Assembly (NCBI RefSeq): GCF_047496725.1
Contig: NC_132975.1
Coordinates: 5,436,001 to 5,500,000 of the forward strand
Origin: Anoplolepis gracilipes
Taxonomy: Eukaryota; Arthropoda; Insecta; Hymenoptera; Formicidae
Length of the DNA stretch: 64,000 nucleotides
Direction: 5' to 3'
Shown here: positions 39,814 to 52,500 of the stretch, in pieces
Numbering within the stretch: position 1 is the first letter of the stretch
How the letters are laid out: every line of letters starts with the position of its first letter
Notes under the pieces: generated by a model
The model's database searches: none
Told to the model about the DNA's origin: nothing
The model's input: the letters and a program-made list of their open reading frames with translations, nothing else
Made by a program: the position numbers and the translations under genes

Positions 39814-42800
39814 CTAGAAAAATAGGGGAGGAACGAAAAAATTGTACAGTTAGACAAATGATTACCAGCGACCGCACGTGCGGATTAGACCGATCAGAAT
39901 ATAACAGAAATTACTGAGCTTGTAGTATAAAAGCTAAACACACAATCGCGACTAATAGACTCTGTCAAGCATAAATGATAATTGACTACATTATAATTAA
40001 CGCATCTGACTTCTTGTCAAAGAGAAAAACCACGCGAGTCACAGAAAATAATTTAGATTGTTTTAATAATACGGATTTTTCAAAATATTTTTTTTTCTTT
40101 CTCTCTCTCTCTCTCTCTCGCTCTCTTTCTTTTTATACAATCGTCTATCACATCGCGCGTGTGTTATGAAAAAAATTAAAATTATATATTTAATATAGAA
40201 TAAAAAGAAAGGGGAATGAGAAGAAAGATGGCTGAGAGATTGAAGTAGAACCACTTAACATATTAATGTCCAGCACATAAAAATATCAATATCCTTTGGC
40301 TAAGTTAACAAGAAGAATATTGAACGCAGTAAGCTATGCGGGATAGATTTAATTGGCTGTTGGCTTGCTAATAATAAATGCTATACGATCACCGTAAAAG
40401 TTCTTCGGAAAGAAGAAAGAGAAAATTTATTATATACTATTAGACATGAATTCATTACGAGATAGGTTCTGTGTTTGATTTTTATCGCAATATATTCTAA
40501 TAATGCGATAAAAATGGAATATCTCGTGTATTAAGTTTGTAGATATATCTATCTCGTGTAGCACTCTTTGTTTATTCTTCTTCTTTTAAAAATATACAAT
40601 TATATTTAATTAAACGTAATACAATTTATATAACATTACGTGCATGTTTTTTGCAATCTTAAAAAGGCGACACAATGCAACTCCACTATTCGACATTTAT
40701 AATAAAAGCGTAAATCAACATATATATATAATAATCTGTGTCATAATTTCAGGATCTAGAATGCCGGACGTGGAAAAAAAGAATTTGAAAATACTCAAGC
40801 ATCTCTCCTGTTTTCTGTTTTTTTTTTTTTTTTTTTCCCCTCAATATTTACATTAACGCGATGTCTATTAAGCAACAAGGTAATTCTAAGAGGCTCTCAT
40901 CTTTCGATAGTTCATCCCTGTCGGGGTGGCTGACTCACTTCCTAAACTTTTTACGGGCACGATGATGCGCCTCGAGGCCTTCGGAGAGGGACTTGAGGGC
41001 CTTGACATCGACTTGGGTGCGACCGCCCCCGCCCCCGTACCACCGGACCCAAACTGTCATAGTACCCGGAGGGCCCAAAGATTCGACTTTTCCCGGCCAG
41101 GCCGGACTTCCTCTTGCTGCACCCCACACTAGGTCACCGACCATCAGTTTCCATTGGTTTCCATCGTCTAAGTCCTTTGTCTCGGCTACTGGGGGTTCCA
41201 AAGAAGGCACGGTATCTTTCAGAGACTTGTAATCTCGAATTGTTTTCGCGTGTGATTATGAAAAATATTATAAAAAAGCCCATCTCCGAGAAAAGACTTG
41301 TACAGACATATTGGATAGAAAACTGTGACGGAGTCGTATGAGATAATTTTTTTTAAATATAATATTAATATGTATTAAATATTGTATTATAATAATATTA
41401 AATCGTTATTATTTTTTATCTGTCAGAAATTTATAATACTTTTCTTCTATTGTGTCACAATTTTATTTACTTTTTCAATAAGTGTTGTCATTAATTTTAT
41501 ATAAATTGTTTGAAGAATATATTAATATTTTGTATTAATATTTGTCATGATTAGAAAACAAATTTATAATTGTTAAAACAATCTTGAATTTTTAGTATAT
41601 TACACACAAATAATTTGTCTTCATGTACATAAATGTACACATGCATATCGCGATACGACACCGCATAATTTCCATCTGATACATCTGTATTGATCTCGAT
41701 TGCAAGATGTGCAACGCATAACAGCAAAACGTTATGCTTATAGTGCGTGTCGCAGAGGAATGTTCGAAACTGATGGTTCAACTACTTGTTTAATAGTATC
41801 GTAACAATGTGCTTCTTGCTCGCGTATGTGCTCGTTAAGAATGATTAGTAGCTTCATTCAATGGTGATAGGCGAGATCAAAGGCAGAATGAAATATCAGA
41901 CGGTTCGAATACATGCAATGATTTTGTCGACATGAATGTTATTTGTCCTATATTTCTCTTTATCTATAATTCATTTGTGAAATGAAATCTCTTCATGTTG
42001 TATATCAAATAAACACTTAGAGGAACTTGTAATACTTTAAAGAAAAAGGTTTTCAAGTTTTAACAAATTTTATGAAAAATTTTCCTCCTCCCCAACTTCA
42101 TTATTTTTAATTTTTTAAGATTTTTACAACAAAGATTTTACACTTTATGGTCGTTTTTTATATTGCCGAGTATAATCATAGTTAAATACAACAATTGTAT
42201 TTCCCGACTTATCCTAAATGTATTAATCCAACTTTATGCGTTAATATTTAATTTTATTTCATATTTATGTGCACCTAAATCATTGTCCAGTAAAAATGTT
42301 CCTCGTGAAATAATTCGGAAAAAGACCTCCATCCTCGGGAATATGCACATGCTATACGCAAAACATGAGGGATGTATGTATGTACAAGGTAGGTACGTTG
42401 AATTAACACACGGTAGTGAGCCACACCCCTTCCGAAATGAACATATGATTCAAGACCCTTGGCCACTCGGATGAGAATGTAATTGCATGGGTGATGGTAT
42501 TAACAAACCTGACAGCCAATTAGTAAACGCAAAAAAAAAAAAAACGGGACCTTCAAGGGTATTATTTACAAATGTCAAAAGTTATTTTCTTCATTTCCCC
42601 AAGCGACGTCGAAGACTCGAGACGTGATGAATGAAGGGTATTTTAGTACTGACGCCACTTACCTGCTTTCTTCGACTTCTCGTTTAATGCGATTAATAAT
42701 ATGCGACATTATGAGGTGCGAAGTTAAGTCGCTATCATAGACTGATTCGGAAAACTCACTTCTGATTCGCACAAAATATAATATTTCCCCGACGTTAAAG

Positions 42801-45800
42801 CCTCGAAGAAGAAAACGATCCCCTTCGATTTAGCGTCTAATTCATGCATACGCAAAATCTCGAATATTGTGTAAAGAAAAGCTGCTCCCAAAGCAATTGC
42901 AATACAGCAAGCGTTTCATCATGCAACGGTCAAACATGCATAAATGAAATAAGCTAATAAATATCATTAACGCAAGCAAAATGATGACATGTGATCGGTT
43001 GAAACGGCAAATAGAGTTAGAAAATAATGCCAATGAAATTAGATAGTGTACGCAAGCATGTACTTGTTCAAGTTGCAAACAATTCCATTAAAGTCGTCAT
43101 TTAAAATACTCTTAATAATAACATTCATACAATGATTATTTAGTGACAAAGAGCAACGAGAAGCGCATTGTTTTTTCTCTCGTGTAAACGACGCCAGGAT
43201 AAATAAATTGGCGATGATCGATGCTTCACGTTTCTCATTTTCACAAAGAGCAACTAACGAAAAACATCCTGACGAAGAAACTTTCTTTGTTTATGGAAAC
43301 AAAATGTTAATCAATGAGCTTTATTATACTTGTCATTAAATTATAAAAAGTAATTTATACATAATATAAAATATATAAAAATATTAATATATATGTAATT
43401 ATATATATTACTTCTTTTACGTCAATTATTAAAGTTTCTTCGTAGAATAGTTTTTATTACTACTAAAGCAAGAGTTGATATTTTGACTACTCATATACGA
43501 TTAACGTCTAAGAGTACCATACAATACTGACCATCTTGGTCTTCATGCAGAGTAGAATGCATGGAATGGATGGAGTCCAGCTTTCGCTTGATTCCGCGGC
43601 CGAGGGCATGTTCCCTGCCCTCGCACCTCACCGTGCTCACCACACCTTCGGCTTGCTTCAACGTCTCTGACGTATAGATCTGTCAAATACAACTCGATCA
43701 ACTCAGGCACAAGCCTACCAATCGCATGCTAATATCATTTCACAATGTATCATTCAGTGCCGATATATTATTTTTTTGTTATTTGAGAATTCCTGTTCAT
43801 AATTCACAAGGACTTGATGATTTTTCTCGATCCAGCATAGGAGACAAAAGCGCATTTCCAATTAAAATATACAAAGATTAGACAATACAAAAGGAAAAAA
43901 AAAATAAATAAATAGAATTAAAAGAAAAAAATTATTAAAAAGATTGTAAATTTTTTTGACCGATATCTCCGATACTTTTAATGCAGAAATCACGCGATTC
44001 ATCGATGCATGCAAACGATAATAATACCAAAAAAGAGACAAACTCAAACTTTACACATGCTTACATTGCAAGGTATATGTTCAGAATTATATATAATTTT
44101 TATCAAAGAGAGAAAAGGATAATGTTCAGTAAAAATTTATTTTTTTGTTATTATATATAAAAAAGAGTGATTTTTTTAATGATTAATCCGATCAACACAC
44201 GATTAGTAATACAATTACATTATTGCAATACACGATTTAAATAATAACGCTACGAATAAACGAGCGCTTACCGCTAGTGCGGATGTAAAAATTATTAACG
44301 TTAAATACAAACTAATTACAAACTTAATATTATCGAATTAAACCGATCGCAACCTAATAATGCCACTGGTATATCTACCTCATTTCAATTTACAAAATTA
44401 ATTAATTTTATAACCCGCGCGAAAAGAAAGTTGCGATTACTCGTCTGACGATGAATCACTTTCCTCAGCGTCGTCGCCCTCTTGCGCATATACGAATGGA
44501 TTATAAACGTATGGATTAATGTAGGCTTGCTTACTAGGTGTGTAATTAACAACAGCAATGCCATTAGGGTCAGACCTATAATTATATAAATGTGGATACA
44601 ATTCGGACGGCGCGATGCCAACATTCACAAGTTTTTGCGGATACCCGACATTTTGTGAACAGTAAGATACCCCGGTATTATGTCGTTCCAATAATTTCTC
44701 GGCGGAATTTTGCTCGACCTCTTCTTGCTCCATGACACGCTGCTCGATTTGAGAGACGCGATTATTATCTACGCACGATTTATCGTTGAACTTGTTATTA
44801 GCCTGTGGTAGCATAGTATAATGAGCATGATCTGGCACTAAGGCTTGCTGTCGATAAACGTTCGCATTAGGGACATAATGCTGGCCATGATAAAGGATTG
44901 GTTGATAATGACCGTGACCTATGATTGGCAACGGATTGACCTCAATCTCCGAATAAGAAACATCCGTCATTTCTTTACTGACACTTAGTTGATCTTCCAC
45001 GGTAGAGTGGTCCATAGTGTCTGAATTAATGGAATGATTTGGTGATGAAGTGTCCATATACTCCTGTGAGTCAGCGTATGTGTTTTCTGGGTGTGTCGTA
45101 TCGGCTGGCTGGTGCATGTCTATTATAGTTAGATGACGGTTGACCTGCTCTACGTGGGTACCAACCTGGATCCCAGTGGTCACTGTCGATTCCACGTAAG
45201 TCTTTCCGTGCAAGCTCGGTTGATTCAACGTGATCTCCTTGGTGGCGATACTCTGCATTCTCCAATCTTCCGACGCTACCTGCGTGTCGCCCGAATCCGG
45301 TTCGCTGCTCGAGACGCAATGAACCATAGGCTGAAAATAAATCGCGCATTATGTGATAATTAATAAAGGCGATTATTTTTTATTGAAGGAAAAAATTCTA
45401 CATGTTTTTCTTTTAAGCTATATTAATAATAAAAATTTAAAGAAAAATTAAATCATATTTTTCCTCAACGTTAAGAAATTAGAATTTGTTAAAAGAAAAG
45501 AGAGAGAGAGAGAGAGAGAGAGAGATAAATTCTATTTCACTTGTTCCAAATTATTTTTTACCGTAGATGACGAGTGATGTCTAGCGGTGATTGGAGGCGC
45601 TGGCGAAGCTGCACCGTGTGTAGTAGTGTCCACGGCCGGACTATTGGACCTCTGACTATTTCCTGGACTATGAGTAGTCGTGTCTGGTGGCGATCCTTGC
45701 CGCATCATCGCCGATTGCGCCACATTGGTTTGATTTCCAGCGGTTTGCGTCGATACTGAATGCCTTGCCATAAGCGGACTATGTTGCTCATTCTGTTGAG

Positions 45801-47527
45801 TCGTTTTTTCTACAACGGTCGTGCTACTACTAGCGAGCACATATTGCTGCTGTTCGATATTTTGATCGGATGATGGTGAATTTACTCCGCTCTTAGGGGA
45901 GGATGATGCTGCTTTTCCCTGAATCATGCCAGAACTCAGAATATATGATTGATTGTGGTCGAGATTTAAAGAAGGTTCGACTGCTTGTCCACCGTTAGAA
46001 GTTGCACTTTGAAAATTTGGTATCTGATTGTTCGACACCATAGTCGTTTGCTGCTGCACGATCGTCGTATTCTGTTGGACGAATGTTGTGTTCTGTTGAT
46101 TCGATGCCGAGGAAACAGCAATGTTCTGCGCGGTAGCACAAGGTACCATGAGAGTTTGTCCATTCATCTGTATAAATTCCTGTTGACCTTGCATGTTTGG
46201 TGGTCTCACTTGCGAAGCATTGAATGTTACTTGCTGATTCGGACTGACGTTTGCTACTATCGGACTCAGTTGATTCCCGAAAGATGTTGTTCCATTCACT
46301 AGAAATTGGCCGCTGTTTGGTGAAAGAAATTGTGCTCCCGGACTGTGTTGTTGAATTATTTTTCCACCGGTCGCTTGCGGTGCCCGTATTACCATACCTG
46401 CTGGACCAGCAGCCAATATGCTTTGACTGGGATTGAATATACTACCATGGCTCTGTACCGGTGTCAACACATTCTGCCCATTGACGTTCTGTATCTGAAG
46501 CTGCATCCCGATGTTACCCGTATCTTGCAACAACGTGGCCGTTCCATCGGCAGACATAACCATGCTGCCTAAACCGGGCACGATAAACTGCTGAATAGTG
46601 GGAAAATTTTGAACCATCCCAGTCGCTCCGTTCAACAAGTTTACCGGTTGAAGAAGATTTATTTGCTGAGCCGGTTGAGGATTTGTAATTATTTGCTGAG
46701 TGTTAAATTGCGCAGATGCCGCACCGGTCTGACCGTTCATGACTAACTGTGCCGGTGCTCCGCCTTTGCCAGGTACGATGGTCAGTGCCTGAAGCATAGG
46801 CCCGCCTATACTCTGAGCCTGAAAGTTTTGCTGCGCAAAGTTCGACTGCGACTGCATCAGCATACCAGCATTTTGCTGAGACGATGCAATGTGTAGCATC
46901 GACGCTACGGTCTGCGGATTCGCTTTCCGTTTCTTATATCCTTTCTTCTTGGTCATCGCTGATTCCGGCGATAATAATGCTGCCTGTCGATTTACTGTCA
47001 TACCTTGATTGGCATTAACGGTCCTAGATACATCCTGGTTTGTGTCGAGAATCGACTGAGTGTTTTGTATAACATTGCCAGTAGCGACTGTTAGATGCGG
47101 TATCTGCACGTTTTGGCTTATGCCATCCATTGTCATCACGCCAGGCTGAATCAGCACCGGCGTCTGAATAGTGTTCACGAGAACGGTCGGTTGCCCTATC
47201 ACTTGTTGGGCTACACCTACTGCAGGAATCACTTGGCTGACGGCTCCAGTTACGCTGGTAACCATCGGTGATACCGACAACGGTGGCATAGAACTGGCAT
47301 TGGAAATAATTTTCGGTGGAGGAGGTGCCATTACGCCATTGATGGTCGACCCAGTACTCGCCATGATGAGTTGACCGCCGCTAGATACTAGTATATGGCC
47401 AGGCGGTAGCGTCGATCCGGCAGAATGTTTCAATATACCACCAGAAGTAAGGACGTTGTGAACTTGAACGTTGGCCTGAGGATGATGCTGTTGCGGTTGC
47501 TGATGTTGTTGCTGCTGCTGCTGCTGC

Positions 47528-47582
<55 letters not shown>

Positions 47583-49536
47583 GATGATGATGCTGCTGCT
47601 GAGTTTGCGGCTGCAACGACGAATTTGTACTCGTCTGAGGTACTTGTATGCTACTGACAACGCTTTGGACCATTTCAAGCGGAGACTTAGACACCATCGT
47701 CGAAGATTGATTATGCGAGATAGCGGAGTGAGTCGTAATTGGAGCACCTGGCACATTTGTCAATGTCGTAGATTGTGCTTGATGTTGCGGCTTATTCGGC
47801 AAAAGATTGGGTATAGCGGGATTCGGTATCGCAGATGGTGTATTTATAGAGACGGTAGCGGTATTCGCCCTTCCAGCTAACACAGACGTAATTGTATTAC
47901 TGCTGACTGTATGACCACTGGCCATAGTTGTTATCACGGAAGATGTTCCACCAAAAGTATTCATAGATATCCTGGAAACCGCATTTACAGTGTGCGGATG
48001 AGGTTGATAGCCGTCCAAAGAATTTTGCCTAGTCGTTATTTGTCGTTTTACTTGAGATGTTAAATTGTCCGACGCGGAGGAAGACGTCTGAGATGGCGAC
48101 GTGCTAGGTGGAATACAACTGGAACTCATCGTGCCAGAACTAGGAGTCTCAGATCTTTGTTCTTGAATGTTGCCACCAATCAAAGACTGCGATGGCTGCT
48201 GCTGCGCTTGCTGTAGCGTTTGCGATGGCATTTGGCCCGACACGTGTGAGTGAGGCGTCGGTGGTTGCGAGTAACTATGCGGTGTCGCTGGTTGCGATGA
48301 AATAAGGCTCTGCGGAGTTGCCGGTTGCGAGATGCCGGGTGTTGAAGCAGCTGGCGTATCTGAATTAGCTGGACTATTCGTACCGATAGGAGATCCGTGA
48401 CTGGTGCTCACAGTACCGCCTTGTATTGGTCTGGAGTCAATTTGTTGTTGATTGCTCGTTTGATATCGTTCGCCGAACGTTGACGACGTGACAGGATCTT
48501 CACGCTGATCCGTATTCATCAGGTACTGTCGTTGCATCTGTTGCTTATATTGATCCTGAATGTAAGATTGTGTGTCAGCGCTGGTGACGCAGCCTTGACA
48601 TGGACTGCTGTCGGAATCCGTATTGTTGTTCGATGTCGGTGTCATACTGCTGTGTACGACAACCGGCGAGGTCGCATGATTCTTTACGGAAGCAAACGAC
48701 GACGAGGTACTTGTAGGACTGGCGATAGAGGAAGGCTTTGGTTGAGAATTATAAGTATTAGAGACATGCATGCCATGACTGGCCTGAGGCGACGCTTTTG
48801 GATTGTTATTCAACATGCCCACTTGAGAGCTACTGACACCAGTCTGCCTCGATATTGTGCTGTTGAGCAGCGCCGTCTGTTGAGCGAGGTATCCGCTGGG
48901 ATCCTCTAGGAACGAAGGACCACTGCTGTTAAACGTTGAACCTATCTGACTATTATTCTGTTGATTCTTCTCACTGAATTCATCTACTGGACTTGATGCT
49001 GAATGTTCTACTCCGTTATTTGTTCTTGACGATTCTGCAACACCATGCTGCCGTTGCTTTTTCACTATTATCTTACTCGACTTTGCTTTCTTTCGCGCGG
49101 CCTCGTCCGTCCAGTTAGAGGGCTGTGGAATGTGATGATGAAGTGGCGGTACACGGTCAAACGAATTGCAGGTGATATTCTGCACTGTAACAAGGGACGG
49201 TTGATGGGATACGGTCGCAGCACGATTCTGCTGCCACGGTGGTGTTCTGTTGTTAAAATGCAAATTACCGGGTTGCCCATTTGGTCCCATACCAGACTGC
49301 TGCGCCTCGACGGCGTGAGTGGCGTTCGGGCTTCTTCCCGTATGGTTAGATAGAACAAACTGCTGTTGGTGTCCCATTTTTGCGTCTACATTTGTTCCTT
49401 TTGAAGGATCAAAATTCCTCATTGGATATTGTACTTGATTCTGCGTGTACATCCGCTGAACATTCTCGTGAGGATTGTTTGACAAGCCATTTTGAACTAC
49501 GTGGTGTCGTTGCATTGAATGATTATGTAACAAAAG

Positions 49537-49593
<57 letters not shown>

Positions 49594-52500
49594 TTGTTGT
49601 TGTTGCTGTTGTTGTAACTGTTTTGCATTTAAATCTTCATCATTAATTGATGATGCTCGATTGTGCCTATTCTGAAGATCGTTAGCATTGATGTTAGTCA
49701 TGATGGCGGAGCCAGTTTGCTGCTGCATAACGTCCACGGAGTGATGATTTATTTGCTGATTCGGATATTGCGGCTGAATGCACACTTGCGACAATTGCTG
49801 CTGATGTTGCTGCTGTTGTTGCATCTGCTGTTGAATCTGCATCTGAAAATGATCCGTTGATTGTGGTTGCATAGCGTGCTGACTCTGTTGAGGCGGTTGC
49901 GGCTGCATCTGATGCTGATGAACTTGATGCAATTGCGGATGGAGGGCGGCTGCTTGATTTGACACTTGCGATGACTGCATATGGTGTACGTAATTTTCAG
50001 CAGGATGCTGAGAATAATTTGTCGACTGTGGCTGGTCTACTTCCTGGGTCAAGTGCTGCTGTTGTTGTTGCTGCATATTGTGCTTTTGAATTTGCTGCAA
50101 ATGCAGTTGCTGCTGCTGCTGCTGCTGCGAATTCAAATGCTGCTGCTGTTGTTGCATTACGTGCATCGACTGTTGATTCATTTGATTGATATAATGGGGA
50201 GCTTGCTGCTGCGCTAATTGATTTACCATTGTGTTCTGATGCTGCTGCTGTTCCTGTTGCTGTTGTTGTAAAATCTGCATATGTTGCAGCTGCTGCTGAT
50301 GTGGTAATAACTGCTGCGATTGTTGTTGTTGTTGTTGTTGTGATATATGTTGCTGAATGAGTTGTTGTTGTTGATGTTGGATAAGTTGTTGCTGCTGTAA
50401 AATCTGCTGCTGCTGTTGAGTCATATTATTGTAATTTGTACCCTGCTGATTCATTATCAGCGGATTGTTCATTAGCATGCTTGACATATTGTGTTGGTTT
50501 ATCCTCTGCTGAGGATTTCTTGCACAATTATTCACATCATGATTCTGGGAAGGCGAATTTAAAGACTGATGACAGATTTGTTGGCCGTTTTGCTGGACTT
50601 GCAGATTCGGAATCGTGATTGGCCATACCTAAAAATTGAATAATTATAAAGTAAATATTTCCACAAATATCCAAGTATAGATAAGGGATAAATAAGAAAA
50701 AGATTCGTAAAAAAAATATACATATATAAATTTGTTTTCAGTTTTGTAGTTTATTTACAAAATAATAAAAAATATAATTTTCGGCTGAGAAAAACAACCG
50801 ATAATAATTTGCGATTTTATTATAGCTATGACTCAATTACCTGCGGTCCATTAGGCACCGGTGAACCTTGAACTCCAGAAGTCGTGACCGCGGCAATAGC
50901 TTTTTCCCGTTGTGCCAGAAGTTGCGAAATCGAGACGCCGGAATAAATGCCGCCTATGCTTCCCAGTTTCCTCTTCTTCTTCTTGCTGTGACCATCTGCG
51001 CACGCCAATAAAGTGTCTCTTAATAAACCAGAACTGGAATTCAATTATATCTTCGATTCGCTAGCAACTACTTGAAATTGAATCGACAAAAGTATTTCCC
51101 GAGAGTGCAATTGTGAAAGACAATAAGTCTCCGGCGCTGGAGAAATTAAAATACGACTTATTCGCCCTAAATCCCGCGCCGTCGGCGTTTTCGCTTATTA
51201 TTCAGGCGATGTTCCAAGCTCCTTAATGAAGCAAATGTTCCATTTGAAATCCCGCCGCAAGATTAAATTGTATTTAGCTCGACATTTCCGTGCTTTAACT
51301 CTCCACTTTTTTTTTAAAAACCTCGACCTTTCTCTCCAATTTGTGTTCTCATTTCAAAAAAATATCGTTCATGAAAAAAAATCGTTGCTAATAAACCTAA
51401 TGTCATGCGTATTAAAAAGTTACTATAATTATATTTATTATAATATTAATTTTCACAATCTCTTTGGAATGAGTTTTCACATAATGTTTAATAAAATTTA
51501 AAAGCTACAGAATTGAATTTTAATATATATATGTATATATATAAAATTGATCAAAAATCAAATATAAATTAATGTAAAAAGGAAATATTATATGATAATA
51601 TGTGCAATAAAGGAATCATTATAACATTACAATCTTAATAGATTGTAATTAATATACACATAAATAAAATTAATATAAAAATGTACATATATTTTAACAA
51701 TAAATTTTTTAAAAAAGCTTTATAGAAATTATAAAAAGAATTTTATAAAAGATACCAAAATTATAATTCAATAAATAATAAATTACATACAAACAGAGAG
51801 ATAATATGTATGTATATGGATAAGAGCATACGAAATTCTACGTAATACCAATATTATAACATTTTAATCAAATGAACGGTATAAATATACTTGAAAAGAA
51901 ACAAGAGGATTAAACAAATTGATCATACTTCGAAAACATTTTCATTTGCATGACGTCTCAGAACAGTTGCAAGGGCCATCGACGCTTCCGAATTACTGTG
52001 ATTTACGAGAACGTGTTAGAAAGGAGGAGGAATAAGATTTTCAACGCAGAGCGACAGGCAAGGGGATCCTTTATCTCTAAGCCTACAGAAGATAATTATT
52101 CTTTGTGCGCGTCGATTGGCGCGGGGAAAGAACCGGATAATTCTCGGCGAAGAGGGAAGAGCATAAAAACGACGAGAGGAGAAAGCGAAAGGGGAGGATG
52201 ATCGTAGTAATGAATCTAAGGCAACTTGCTCGTCCTGACGGCAGTTTAACCCGGTTTCCCAAGGGAGACGGGAGATTTGCGTAAAATCTTTGGATCTATT
52301 TTGCGGCTTCCGGGATTTTCGCGCGAACGCGTAAAGTCCTCCCGCACCCATCTACTTGGAATGCCTGCAGTCAATGGCTCGAGCAATAAACGTTCTCGTC
52401 GTTAAACTCGATGAAAGAGGGTGACGTAGTAATTGGAAGATGTAGTTCGTCGTTTGCCGCTGTTTTTAACTGCGTCTCTCAGGTACTCGGTTAAAGCATG

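Noticed and set aside
40644..40856. Plus-strand frame after an acceptor-like atttcag (MPDVEKKNLKILKH)
   Set aside because: Ends in a poly-Phe run from a T homopolymer; no donor or homology.
44230..44300. Strong donor-like AGCG/GTAAGC on the minus strand at about 44271
   Set aside because: Lies beyond the stop at 44437; no open upstream piece with a convincing acceptor was found. It could be a 3' UTR intron, but this is unsupported.
47425..47880. Plus-strand poly-Leu frame and minus-strand poly-Asn frame
   Set aside because: Antisense and off-frame reads of the polyglutamine tract in the 5-kb exon.
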